NCBI GenBank assembly: GCA_965240325.2
Contig: OZ251224.1
Coordinates: 1,550,001-1,614,000, forward strand
Origin: Rebecca billardiae RCC1528
Taxonomy: Eukaryota > Haptophyta
Reading direction: 5' to 3'
Length of the DNA: 64,000 nt
The notes under the pieces are model-generated. The model searched no databases. It was not told the DNA's origin and worked only from the letters and a program-made list of their open reading frames with translations. The translations under genes were made by a program, and so were the position numbers. This document shows positions 9,051 through 19,646 of the stretch, in pieces (position 1 is the stretch's first letter; every line of letters begins with the position of its first letter).

Positions 9051-10880
9051 ATGGCGGACGCCACGGATGGCGACGGCTCAGCCACGCCGAGCGAGATGGC
9101 GCCAGCGAGCCGTCCTTCAGTCCTCGAGTCTTCAGACACGTTGATACCCCAAGAGCCAGGCGCCGATCCCGCGCCGAAGGACATCAGTGCGGAGGCAGCC
9201 GGAGCAGAGGGCGACAATGTCGCACTCGTGACGCCAGCTGAGGGCGCGCCCGCTGTCGCTTCTCCAGCTACACCAGACGGGCTTCTCCCCAGCGAGCCGG
9301 CGTCCGATTGGCCTGTTCCAAACGCCGCATCGCCAGCGGGCGACCCTCCTGGCGAGCCGAGCACCGCTGCCGTTCCGGACCTCTCGGCGCTCACAGACGC
9401 CTGTGCCTCGGTGGACTCCCCAGCAGGAGCCGATGAGCGCGTCTCCCCGCACGCGACGCCAGTGGGAAACGAGGAGGCGCTTCAGGCCGCCCCGGAGGCA
9501 GCCAGAGAAGGCGAGCGCGCACCGCAGCCTGCTGCGGAGGCGTCCGCACTCGAGCCTGCCGCGGCCGCCGACGCATCTTCTCCGAAGGAGCACGCGCGCC
9601 AGCACGCCGCCCAGACGGCCGCGGCGGACGCGTCTGCGTCCCAGCCTGCACCCGGGCCAGCTGGGGCCGACGAGGACACGCCGGCGCGCGTCGCACTTGA
9701 TGAGCCCGGGCCGCAGCCCGCCGCCAAGCCGCCAACGCCGGCCAGACTCACCAAGCAGGCCGCTGCCGCCAAGCCCTCCGCGGGGCTCGGTGACGGCGAG
9801 TGGCTGGCGTGCCCGCATGTCGACGTCGCCTGCTGCGACGAGCTGAGCGGCCGGCTCCTTCACTGCCTCGCGTGCCAGATCGTGATGCGCTCGCTCTCAC
9901 CCGAGGCCGCGATCGCGGAGCTGCGCAAGTCCGTGCTGCCGGCCGAGTCTGGCAAGCACGAGACGCGCGGCCCGTTCGGGCTCGCTGAGCCGATCCCATT
10001 CGGGATGGAGCTGCTGCGCACGCGCATCGAGCGCGCGCAGAGCAAGAAGAGTCTCGGCGGGATGCTGGCGCACACGTTCACCAAGGACCAGCTCGCGCAG
10101 CGCGTGACCGCCAAGCAGCACGAGCTCGACCAGGGCGGCCTCTTCACCAAGGAGCTGCGCGACAGCCTCGCCAAGATCCTCGTGCGGCACTACGACCTCA
10201 CGTTTGAGAACCACTGCTCGATGAACTTGACGGGCGCGTCGCCGGAGGAGATCGAGCGGCACAAGGCGGGCTGCCAGTTCCGAACCGTCGCGTGCGAGCA
10301 CACGGGCTGCGGCGTGCTCATGTCCGCGCACCGGCTCGCGCAGCACGACCACGAGTGCGAGCACAAGCGCGTGCCGTGCACGCGCGGCTGCGGGGATCTT
10401 GTGCCGCGCTGCGCCATGCTGCAGCACGTCGAAGGGTCGTGCACGAAGAAGCCCGTCGTCTGCCCCTTCTCGTCGGTCGGCTGCACGGTGGACTGCACGC
10501 AGGGCGAGCTGCGCGCGCACCTGGCCGCGGAGACGCAGCAGCACCTCTGGCTCGCCGTCGCTCGCATCGGCGCGCAGCAGCAGCTGATCGAACAGCTGAG
10601 GAAGGACGTGGCCGACTCGCGAGAGCGCGCCAAGGCCGCGTCAGACGAGTCGCTCGCGCTGAAGAAGCTCGTCGAGTCGATGCGCAAGGAGCATGACACG
10701 ATGCTCAAGCAGCACAAGGCCACCGAGGCGCACGTCAAGCGCACGGAGGAGCGGCTGACCAAGCTGAGCCACGCGCAGGGCTCGGGCGAGCGCGAGCTCA
10801 AGGCGGCGGTAAACAAGCTTGTGGGCGACCACTTGCAGCTCAAGGGGACCGTCGAGGCGACCCTCAACCGCGAGCGATGA
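9051..10880 (+). CDS. TRAF-type zinc-finger and coiled-coil protein
   Basis: 609 residues from the Met in MADATDGDGSAT. The frame is open further upstream (Met at 8892), but that stretch is low-complexity Gly/Arg and unlikely to be coding. Residues 1-240 are Ala/Pro/Glu-rich and disordered. A Cys/His cluster CPHVDVACCDELSGRLLHCL (about 247-266) may be a degenerate zinc site. Residues about 395-500 hold TRAF-type zinc fingers: CQFRTVACEHTGCG, H-x-H, CEHKRVPCTRGCGDLVPRC, CTKKPVVCPFSSVGC and a closing H. Residues about 505-605 are charged heptads (LRKDVADSRERAK, LKKLVESMRKEHD) forming a coiled coil that probably oligomerises the protein. There is no RING finger or MATH domain, so it is not a canonical TRAF E3; a scaffold or adaptor role is likely. 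It ends in TGA at 10878-10880. Confidence 0.8.
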   Translation: MADATDGDGSATPSEMAPASRPSVLESSDTLIPQEPGADPAPKDISAEAAGAEGDNVALVTPAEGAPAVASPATPDGLLPSEPASDWPVPNAASPAGDPPGEPSTAAVPDLSALTDACASVDSPAGADERVSPHATPVGNEEALQAAPEAAREGERAPQPAAEASALEPAAAADASSPKEHARQHAAQTAAADASASQPAPGPAGADEDTPARVALDEPGPQPAAKPPTPARLTKQAAAAKPSAGLGDGEWLACPHVDVACCDELSGRLLHCLACQIVMRSLSPEAAIAELRKSVLPAESGKHETRGPFGLAEPIPFGMELLRTRIERAQSKKSLGGMLAHTFTKDQLAQRVTAKQHELDQGGLFTKELRDSLAKILVRHYDLTFENHCSMNLTGASPEEIERHKAGCQFRTVACEHTGCGVLMSAHRLAQHDHECEHKRVPCTRGCGDLVPRCAMLQHVEGSCTKKPVVCPFSSVGCTVDCTQGELRAHLAAETQQHLWLAVARIGAQQQLIEQLRKDVADSRERAKAASDESLALKKLVESMRKEHDTMLKQHKATEAHVKRTEERLTKLSHAQGSGERELKAAVNKLVGDHLQLKGTVEATLNRER

Positions 10881-11492
10881 TCAGGACTTTGCCGCATCGT
10901 GCTGGCGAAGGCGCGCGTACGTCAGAGTCGCCCGGCTGCGGGCATCCTGACGAGCGACGGTGGCCCGAAAGAACGGCGTCACAGGCTGGCGTCGTCGCCG
11001 CCCGTGAAGCCCGACGGTGAAGCCCACCGGTGACTAGCTGCTCTGATATCACTGCTCAGAATTGATGCTGACTACGCCAGTTACATCACTAGGACTGTCT
11101 AGTACGTATACTCGACTCGTAGCTAGTAGTGGCCGCGGACGTACTGTACGGGCGGCCTACCGGATCACCGCGGTCAGTTTGAATGAGTTTCAACTGCCAA
11201 TTATTAATGATGATGCTGTCGAATCGGTTCCGCCAGAGTATAGGCGTCGTAATATACGCAGCGCAGTGAGCAGACGCAGTTGTCGTCAGCCAATCAGGCG
11301 GTCGCGTTCGAAGATTCTGCTTAACTCTGATAGCAGTCGTCGCGTAGTTATATCAGTGTCCTGTGACCGGCGGACCGTAGCCAGCTACTCGGGGCCGAAC
11401 CCGTATTCGGAGTAGCAGCGACAATCGCGCGGCATCGTCAGTGCCGCTGGTAGAGTCCGAGATGAAGTGATGCTGCCATCGGAGTCAGCATA
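10881..11492. other. Convergent intergenic region
   Basis: About 610 bp between the stop codons of two convergent genes. A plus-strand ORF at 11062-11415 has no recognisable domain and AT-richer composition, so I regard it as non-coding. Nothing else was recognised. Confidence 0.5.
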
Positions 11493-12569
11493 TCATTCGC
11501 GATGGGCCTTGCCCTGAGCCGCTGGGCCATTTGTCGTCGATCCATGCTGCTGCTGCTGCAGCTGCACGGCTGGTTGACCGCTGGGACCCATCTTATTGGC
11601 GCTGCCGGCGCGAGAAGCATATCGCTTCGTCTCAGCCTCGCGAGCGAACGCAAAGCACACGGCACCCACGATCGCAAGGCTGCACCCGAACATGGACCTC
11701 AGCGTGCACCGGTCGCCCAGGATGCTAACACCGAACGCGATGACGGCCACCTTGTTCACGTTGCTCATTACCAGCACGGCAGAGGCAGAGACGAGCCGCT
11801 GCGCGGCCACGCCCGCGTGGCTGATGAGCACTCCATTGGCGCAGCTGGCGAGCAGAAACGCCCATGCCGTCGGCGAGGCGACAGCTGCCGTCTCCCGCGC
11901 GCGCGCGAGCTCGCCCACCCACCATGCAAGGCCGAGCGCGAGCACGCTGCCAAGCGCGTTGTTGATGAGCACGATCCCTGAGGAGGAGATCTTGAGCGGC
12001 GCGATGGCGAGCATCTGGCGCTGTAACAGCCGCTCAAGGATGGCGAGTGAGATATTGAGTAGTAGCCAGCCCATGCCCGCCGACCGGAAGGAGACCCGAA
12101 TGTCGCCCTCGTACATCACGATGCCTGCTGCGATCGCAATCAGCGAGGCAAAGGACAACGGGCCGGCACGCGTCATGCCACACGTGGTCTCGAGCACGAG
12201 GGTGAGCACCGGGCTCAGGTTGCGCACAACCACGACCGTGCCAAGCGGGTTCGTCTGCATCGCCAGGGCGGACGTAACCAGCATGCCTGCGAAGAGAGGC
12301 GGGACTGAGCACGCCCATCGTAGCATGTCATGCCACGGGCCTAGCTGCACCGTCTGGACGCGCGCAAGTGTGCAGACGCACGTCGTAACCATCTGGGCAA
12401 CGACGAGCAGGTATGGGAGCGGCAGATACCTGAGCGTCATCTTGTTGAAGACGGCCATGCCGGCGCTCGCCGCCATGAAAAGAGCACATGCACACACCAC
12501 CTCCCGCCGAGCCGCCATGATAGCTCTGATCTGCTGGAGATCGGTCTCGCTGAGTCGGAGGCCTGGCAC
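11493..12569 (-). CDS. SLC35-type nucleotide-sugar transporter (GDP-mannose-transporter-like)
   Basis: 358 residues with about ten hydrophobic helices, the EamA/TPT-NST drug-metabolite transporter fold. Conserved features include FNKMTLRYLPLPYLLVVAQM in TM1-2, NPLGTVVVVRNLSPVLTLVLE in TM4, and SNVNKVAVIAFGVSILGDR in TM9, the equivalent of the GALNK motif region in fungal and plant GDP-mannose transporters. Such proteins exchange a nucleotide sugar for the nucleoside monophosphate across the Golgi or ER membrane. The C-terminal 45 residues are hydrophilic and Gln-rich (QLQQQQHG). The substrate cannot be read from the sequence; GDP-mannose is a guess from overall resemblance. The gene is divergent from PUS3, with only 40 bp between start codons, and convergent with the zinc-finger gene. 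Confidence 0.82.
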   Translation of the reverse strand: MPGLRLSETDLQQIRAIMAARREVVCACALFMAASAGMAVFNKMTLRYLPLPYLLVVAQMVTTCVCTLARVQTVQLGPWHDMLRWACSVPPLFAGMLVTSALAMQTNPLGTVVVVRNLSPVLTLVLETTCGMTRAGPLSFASLIAIAAGIVMYEGDIRVSFRSAGMGWLLLNISLAILERLLQRQMLAIAPLKISSSGIVLINNALGSVLALGLAWWVGELARARETAAVASPTAWAFLLASCANGVLISHAGVAAQRLVSASAVLVMSNVNKVAVIAFGVSILGDRCTLRSMFGCSLAIVGAVCFAFAREAETKRYASRAGSANKMGPSGQPAVQLQQQQHGSTTNGPAAQGKAHRE

Positions 12570-12609
12570 ATGGCCGCCGCCGGCGAGAGCACGTGCTGAG
12601 AATCACCTC
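12570..12609. promoter_or_regulatory. 40-bp spacer between divergent start codons (bidirectional promoter/5' UTRs)
   Basis: The sugar-transporter ATG (12569, minus) and the PUS3 ATG (12610, plus) are separated by only 40 bp. The transcription start sites must therefore lie inside this spacer or overlap the opposite gene. No TATA box is apparent. Confidence 0.55.
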
Positions 12610-13935
12610 ATGAGCGCGCAGGACGACCTGGATGGACTCAGCCGCGATGAGCTGGTCGAGCGTGTGAAGCAGCTGCGTGAGGAGCTTCGGCAGCTAAGCC
12701 GTGCGAGGGTTGCCGCCCCCACCTCCTCAGCCGCTCCGCGGCCCGTCGAACGCGCGGGTGTGAAGTTCGAGGGAAAGAAGAAGCGGCCTCGCGAATTCGA
12801 CATGTCGCGCTACGTGCAGCGCAAGATTGCGCTGCGCATCGCGTACGATGGGCGCACGTTCCACGGGCTCGCGGCGCAGGAGGATAGCGACAACACCATC
12901 GAGGCGCACCTCTTCAACGCCCTGACCAAGACGTGCCTCATCACATCACGCACCGAGTGCGGCTTCTCACGCGGCGGACGCACGGACAAGGGGGTGAGCG
13001 CCACCGGTCAGGTCGTCGCGCTGACCGTGCGCTCCGGGGTGAAGAAGCGTGGCCCTGACGACTGCATCGACTCGCCTTGCGCCCCCGCCGACGACGGCGC
13101 GGAGCTCGACTACGTCACGCTGCTGAATCGGGTGCTCCCCGCGGAGATCAGAGTGCTCGCGTGGGCACCCGTGGAGGAGAGCTTCGACGCGCGCTTCAGC
13201 GCCACGCACCGCGTGTACCGGTACTTCTTCGTGCGCGGGGCGCTCGATCTCGCGCGCATGCAGCAGGCCGCCTCGCACTTCATCGGCGAGCACGACTTCC
13301 GCAACTTCTGCAAGGCAGACACGGAGCACGTGGCGCACTTTGTGCGCACCCTGCTTGCATTTGAGGTGCTGCCGGTCGAGCCTGCGCCCGCGGGGACGGC
13401 CGGCGAGGCGGCTGCGCACATGCAGCTGTGCGCGTGCGTGATCAAGGGGCGGGCCTTCCTGTGGCACCAGGTGCGCTGCATGGTGGCCGTGCTCTTCCTC
13501 GTCGGCCAGGGCCTCGAGGAGCCGGACGTGGTGGCCCAGCTGCTCGACGTGAAGGCCAACCCGTGCAAGCCGCAATACAACATGGCGGCCGAGCACCCTC
13601 TCGTGCTGTGTGAGATCGGCTACCGGCCCGCTCCGGAGTTCACAGCGGGGCATCGTGCGGCCCAGCCGCGCGCGAAGCTGCTGCGCGATGCGCTTCAGGA
13701 CGTGTGCGCGCGCTCGGTCCACCGTGGGTATTCAACGCACCTGCTCGGTGTGCTCACGGGGGGCGCCGATGAGCGCACGTGGTGGCCAGCAGACGGGCAC
13801 GCGCCCGGTGGCGTGGACTGCCTGAGCGCGGCCAATGCTGCCAGAGGGGGCGCGTACACGCCCCTCCTTCGGCGCACCAGGAATGCGCCGTTGCAGCTGC
13901 GCGATGAGACGACGACGCCGAGGGGTACGCAGTAG
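12610..13935 (+). CDS. PUS3: tRNA pseudouridine(38/39) synthase, Pus3/Deg1 family
   Basis: 441 residues. Start at 12610 (MSAQDDLDGLSRDELVERVKQL); a much longer open frame reaching back to 11596 is antisense to the transporter gene and is rejected. Residues 8-35 form the short coiled coil typical of eukaryotic Pus3. The TruA-type catalytic domain starts at RKIALRIAYDGRTFHGLAAQ; GGRTDKGVSATGQVVAL contains the catalytic Asp126, followed by LNRVLPAEIRVLAWAPV, FDARFSATHRVYRYFF, FIGEHDFRNFCK and AFLWHQVRCMVAVLFLVGQG. Its role is isomerisation of U38/U39 in the anticodon arm of tRNAs. The C-terminal 80 residues beyond LCEIGY are less conserved. It ends in TAG at 13933-13935. Assigned to Pus3 rather than Pus1 or TruA because of the N-terminal coiled coil and the FRNFCK and HQVRCMVAVLF motifs. 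Confidence 0.93.
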   Translation: MSAQDDLDGLSRDELVERVKQLREELRQLSRARVAAPTSSAAPRPVERAGVKFEGKKKRPREFDMSRYVQRKIALRIAYDGRTFHGLAAQEDSDNTIEAHLFNALTKTCLITSRTECGFSRGGRTDKGVSATGQVVALTVRSGVKKRGPDDCIDSPCAPADDGAELDYVTLLNRVLPAEIRVLAWAPVEESFDARFSATHRVYRYFFVRGALDLARMQQAASHFIGEHDFRNFCKADTEHVAHFVRTLLAFEVLPVEPAPAGTAGEAAAHMQLCACVIKGRAFLWHQVRCMVAVLFLVGQGLEEPDVVAQLLDVKANPCKPQYNMAAEHPLVLCEIGYRPAPEFTAGHRAAQPRAKLLRDALQDVCARSVHRGYSTHLLGVLTGGADERTWWPADGHAPGGVDCLSAANAARGGAYTPLLRRTRNAPLQLRDETTTPRGTQ

Positions 13936-14371
13936 TAGCCAAACTACGCATGTGCAATCCGCCGAACCGTGATTGAATCCACAGACCAGCTGTCCAGCAG
14001 CACATGACAATGATGATGACGATTCCCAGGAGACTATTTTATGATGGCAACGCCGACACTACGGCACTCACTCCGCACTGCCGATCCCGGCACTGATAAC
14101 GGAAGCCGGAAGGCCGTGCCGTCCGACCGCCAGGCCGCCCGGCACCGCCCGCCGACACCGGCCTGATGGCTGATGTCGGCTGATGAGTGATGGCCGATGG
14201 CCGATTATCGCGCTGTCATCCATGCCCATGGCCATATGGATTATGGGATATTGGAAATGAATAGCAGTATCATCGTCATCTGCATCTGAGAATATCGTCT
14301 ATGCTACTAATAACCTCATAAAGTCTACGACTGTGACATCGGCACTAACGCGGGCAGCCTAGTATTCGGAA
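13936..14371. other. Intergenic spacer
   Basis: About 435 bp between the PUS3 stop and the second 1.3-kb repeat. It contains short tandem GATGGC/CCGAT words near 14160-14200 but no gene or RNA that I recognise. Confidence 0.5.
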
Positions 14372-15676
14372 ATGACCGCGTTCCGCGGTCCTTTTCTGCA
14401 TAGAATCAACGCAGTTGGGGGCCCGCGGTGGCCGTGCAATCGCGGCTCTCCGCCGTAGTGGCAGTTCGCCAGTTGAAGTCGGTTCTGAGATGACTGAATA
14501 TAAGCTATTACTAGTCCGACCGTCGCCCTGCCTGCGCGACCGCGAGACTCATTCACACTTCACACAATCACAGCAGCGGACCTGAGACCGCACCCGGCAC
14601 CGGTCGTCAAATCGGACGTCCGTCTGACAACTAGCTGCCAAATGTCCAACTGGCCGATCAGCTCGGATCCGACCCGTCCGCGATCGTGCCATCGGCATCG
14701 GAATTACTACTAGTAGCTGCCAAACTGTGTCCAACTCTGGCTGATCAGCTCGGATCCGACCCGTCCGCGATCGTGCCGAGTGAGTCGTGCCGCGGAGCTC
14801 GGAGTACTGAAGGAGTCGGGTGTGACAGCAGGGTGCTTTAGCGCTGCGGCCCGTGCCAGCCAACGACCAGACGTACTCGTCTGGCCACTTGACCCGTTGC
14901 ACGGGTGAGTGACCGTACGCCCTGCCTAGTGCCTACCGCGCGCGCCGCGCGACCGGCGACTCGGGGTGATGGAGAGCGGATGGCGACAGCAGCAGCAGTC
15001 CTCATGAAGACGATGAAACTGGCGGCACGGGTGCACGAGGTGGCAGGCGAAAGCGCGCCGACGAGACCGCATTTGACACACCTGAGCCGCACGCGCGTGC
15101 CGTCGCCGAGCCGGCGAGCGCTGCAAACGCGCAACCGTAGGCCGCGCGCGCCACGACGGCGCGGCACTAGCTGATGCAGGCCGTACTGCCGGCACTGCTT
15201 CTGCGATCATGCGCCACGGTCGCAGCTGACTGCGTGAGCAGCAAGCGGGAGGCGGGTCCGGAGGCACGTGCAGGCGCCGTCCCGCATATCCGCCATCGCC
15301 CATCGTGCCGGGGCACGTCACCTCCGACGATCCGGATGTGGCCCAGTCCGGACGTCACGCGATCCGGGAAGACGAGTACGATTCGCTCGTAACGAACCGT
15401 TACACTAATGTCACGGCCAGGCTCACGTCCCGTCCATCGATTACTTATGGAATCAGCTGGGCGCGCTCTTTTTCGGCCTAATAGACCTCGATCTCTATGC
15501 GATCTCAAAAACTCGAAACTCGGTCTCCGCCAGCCCTAAAAATCGCCCCCCGTCCCTTTTTTTCCGCCGCCCCCCGTCCCTTTTTTCTTGACGATCAAAG
15601 ATCTTTTTGAAACGTGGTTCGGGCCCGCTGGTGCGGGCTCCACGCTGCGCGCTCCGCCCTGCACCGCGGGCCATAA
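14372..15676 (+). repeat. 1.3-kb dispersed repeat, copy B
   Basis: Second full copy of the repeat at 3612-4925, in the same orientation and 10.8 kb away. It begins with the same GACCGCGTTCCGCGGTC hairpin and ends in GGGCCATAA, directly followed by a compound microsatellite. Small indels distinguish the copies (for example the GTTACT near 3960 is missing here), so they are separate insertions or an old duplication rather than an assembly error. Confidence 0.75.
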
Positions 15677-15678
15677 AG

Positions 15679-16389
<711 letters not shown>

Positions 16390-17592
16390 TTACGCCCTCG
16401 CGTCGCCAGCGGATGCGCGTCGCACAGCGCTCACGGCATGCGCCTGCTCGCGCGAACGCTTCTCAGCTTGGGCCGAGCCCTCGGCCTTGTCCGACAATGC
16501 ACCATCGCGGCACCACGAGTGGTGCGGGATGTGCTCCGCGACGGGGCGATCGGTCGGGCTGACGGCGAGCATACTGCACACCAGGTTGCGCGCGGCCGGC
16601 GAGAGCGCGGCCGAGGCCTTCCGGCGATGCCCCTTCATGATGCGCAGCTTGAGCCCCTCCAGGGTCGGCGCGTCAAACGGAAGCATGAGGTGCAGCATCT
16701 CGAACGCGAGGACGCCCAGCGCGAAGACGTCTGCCGCGCGTCCGTCGTACGCTCCCTTAGTGTACAACTCAGGCGCCATGTGGGAGGGGGTGCCGCACTT
16801 GTTGGCCGCGCTCGCGCTCTGTGCCTCCTCGCACGGCGCAGCGAAGCCAAAGTCGACGAGCTTGACCGAGGTGCGGCTGGGGTCGGCGAAGAGCACATTC
16901 GCCGCCTTGACGTCGCGGTGGATGATGCCTGCCTCGTGGCAGTGCGCGAGAGCCTCAGCGATCTGTCGGACGAGAGGCGCGGCGACCGCCTCATCGAGCG
17001 GCCGTGAGCGCTGCCTGAGGACAAGCCGCAGGCTGCCACCCCCGCAGTACTCCATGATGGCGTACGTGTAGTTCGCTCCCTCGATGCACTGGTACAGCCG
17101 CATCACGTGGGTGTGCTCGAGCGCGCGCAGCGCGCCGAGCTCGCGCTGCATTCCCTTCTTCTCCTCGGGGGACGCGTTCACCTTCTTGTGGCTGAAGCAC
17201 TTGATCGCGATCTCGGCCTGGTCATCTTCGCGCTTCTTGCCGCGAAGCACCTGCGAGAACGCACCCTGGGCAATGGGTCCGATCACGTCGTAGTCCTTCA
17301 GGTCCGCCCGGAATTCGGCACCACCGTACGAGCCACGCCGCTGTGCGACCGGCGGGTTGGACAACGGGCGGGTGGCGCCCACGAAGTACGGGCTGGGCAT
17401 GTGCGTCGTGTTTGCGCGCTGTACCAGCGGCCGGAGCGGCGCCGGTGGTGGCTGCCCGTACGTGCTGTGCACTCGTTGCAGCTTGCGGTCGGCGGGCGTG
17501 TAGCCCACCATTTGGATTGAGTTGGCGTGCGTGCTCCAGCCGTGCCTGCTCTGCTCAAGAACTGCCGGGCCGGACGCAAAGTCCTCCGCCAT
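16390..17592 (-). CDS. Serine/threonine protein kinase
   Basis: 400 residues from the Met in MAEDFASGP; the frame continues 26 codons further upstream (Met at 17670), but the chosen Met precedes the more protein-like sequence. The N-terminal 95 residues are disordered, with a basophilic RRGS site. The kinase domain spans about residues 100-365 and is complete: glycine loop IAQGAFSQVLRG, ATP-lysine IAIKCF, hinge AIMEYCGGGSL, catalytic loop IIHRDVKAANVLF, magnesium loop LVDFGFA, activation segment KCGTPSHMAPELY, and the helix around DVFALGVLAFEML. The HRDxKxxN and DFG motifs predict an active Ser/Thr kinase of the CAMK/SNF1-like group (DFGFA, GTPSHMAPE). The C-terminal tail has no recognisable regulatory domain. 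Substrates are unknown. Confidence 0.9.
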   Translation of the reverse strand: MAEDFASGPAVLEQSRHGWSTHANSIQMVGYTPADRKLQRVHSTYGQPPPAPLRPLVQRANTTHMPSPYFVGATRPLSNPPVAQRRGSYGGAEFRADLKDYDVIGPIAQGAFSQVLRGKKREDDQAEIAIKCFSHKKVNASPEEKKGMQRELGALRALEHTHVMRLYQCIEGANYTYAIMEYCGGGSLRLVLRQRSRPLDEAVAAPLVRQIAEALAHCHEAGIIHRDVKAANVLFADPSRTSVKLVDFGFAAPCEEAQSASAANKCGTPSHMAPELYTKGAYDGRAADVFALGVLAFEMLHLMLPFDAPTLEGLKLRIMKGHRRKASAALSPAARNLVCSMLAVSPTDRPVAEHIPHHSWCRDGALSDKAEGSAQAEKRSREQAHAVSAVRRASAGDARA

Positions 17593-19646
17593 GAAACGGC
17601 CTCGAAGAGGCCACGCACCTGTCCAGCACACGACAGCACGGCCACGGTACCGACTACCGGACGCACGCACGTTACTAATAGCTTGTGAGTTAGGTACAGC
17701 ACTACAGGAGTCAATACTACAGCCCTAATCAGCTCGCTAGCCATCTAAGCCATGTCGCCGTCGGTCGATCATCGCCCTTATCGCTGTGGCATGGTCAGCT
17801 CGCCTGCTCACCACCGGCGGGAATACGATGACGTCGGTCGACATGATTGTTGTACAAACCGATCCGGTGTAATCCGGCGACGGGCCACCCGGGTCTCTGG
17901 CCCGGGGTCCGAGCAGGGAGCAGCGCGCGTGATGAGAGTTGGTACGACATGATTCATCAGTGGTCACTGTAGATTCGTCATATAATGCCGTAAGACCCCG
18001 ATATCGGTCTAAGATTCGCGTTACAGTACGACGGGAACGGGCAGAACGGCCAGCCAGGCTCCACCAATGGCATCATGGCTCCATGCATCATGCTTAGCTC
18101 TGAATGATGATTGATACTGGGTGCACGACGCCGTTTTTACACTGATTTCCATCCGAACTTTGCGATGGCATCGCCATCGATCACGCGGCGGCGGTCAGCG
18201 GTCCTGCGCTTGCTGCACGCAGCTGAATTCCGAATCTGTACTGCCCGCGCCGTTACGGTGTCCCGCGGCCCGCCGCGGCGGCCGCGGCCCGCCCGCGCGA
18301 CGCTCATCAGGGTCTCAGAGATCTATCTTACGACTCATACTCTCTACATTAACCGTCAACGGTATTGACATACCAACGAGTTAGTACTAGTACCGTAGTA
18401 GCTTATGTGGGTATACGCACGCGTAATTAATATTGACTGACGATCCAACGTCATTACAGGCCTAAAGTATCAGAGTCTATAAAGTCGTAACCAATTGTGT
18501 CACGTAATCAAATATATGTTTTTAAAGACATTATAACGTCAGGCGTCAGCGACAGCGTGGTTCGTGCCCGCGCTGCAGGCTCCTCGCTGCGCGCTCTGCC
18601 CTGCACCGCTGGCCATAAATGGTATAGATATTCATGAATTCGGAACGGCATTATCAACAGTGACGACCGAAAGGGCTTGCTCGGAATCCGCGCGCGACTT
18701 CCATGACGCCACTGACAGACCGAACGGCTCAGTGAGCCACTGAGGCAGTCACTGAGGGCTGAGGCGGGCGGCGTTCCGACGGGCGGCTGATCCGACAGGA
18801 GTGAACCGGAGACGGAGTAACGCTCACTACTAACGCCTAATACAACGAGCCGCTGAGCTGCCGACGGCACTCGGCTCAATCACAATGCCGGTGTAACTCG
18901 TCGTAGCAGACGTCACAGTCGTCGTGAGTAGCCAGTGACTCGTCGTCGCGGACGCGCCACGCGGTCGCGGGCCGGGCACTCTCTTCAGCTCACTGAAATT
19001 ATGTCGGCGGCAAGTGAGGTCCCGTATCTGTCCGTATCACGTTACACGTATGGTCACGCCCACGGCATGTAATAAGTCTAAGACCGAGGCTCTACGTAAC
19101 AGTATTCATTCAATTTTAATAATATATATATGTGTGCTTAATTAAATACTTATTTCCGGATAGAACTAACGGTATTTCAAGTGACTACGGTGCCGGTTGT
19201 TCTGAGCTGTACCTCTTAGACAACTCATCCGTTTGATCATGACCCGGACAGTCAGCGTGCGCCAGTCTCTGAGACCCGCCCCAGTGCACGGTGGCAGCGC
19301 CGTTACCAGCAGGATTCACGCCCGCCGGCCGTCCGACACGCGTCCGCGCCGCTCGGCACTCCAATATAAGCGACAAGCCAGTTGTCAAAGTCCCTCGCTT
19401 CGTCTCAACAGCATATCCACGGTGCTATCACCTTCACCGCGACGTCGCAGTTCTCTCGCTGCACGCGCAGCCAAGATCCACGACGGACCTCTTGGCACAC
19501 ATATTCGAAGCGGATGAGTGTGGATCGTTGTGGAAAGCCAGGATGCGCAAGAGCTGAGATGAGGACGCCTCCGTGATCGGACATCGTGTCCAGCGAGTGT
19601 GTTGGCGCAGCGAGTGTGCCGGCGATGCCGTTCGGCACAAATGCTA
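17593..19646. other. Long intergenic region, no gene seen
   Basis: About 2.05 kb between the kinase start and the LSM6 stop. It contains the 60-bp tail fragment of the 1.3-kb repeat (18557-18618) and AT-rich patches (18480-18540, 19100-19160). ORFs are short and without recognisable domains. Confidence 0.5.
18557..18618 (+). repeat. 1.3-kb repeat, truncated copy C (3' end only)
   Basis: Matches the last 60 bp of repeat copies A and B (GTGGTTCG...CTGCGCGCTC...CCCTGCACCGC.GGCCATAA) with several substitutions, and nothing upstream of it. It shares their exact 3' end, showing 5' truncation. Confidence 0.65.

Noticed and set aside
11596-12609. N-terminal 338-codon extension of PUS3
   Set aside because: It is the antisense of the sugar-transporter gene, has no similarity to Pus3 and precedes a good start Met followed by the family's usual coiled coil.
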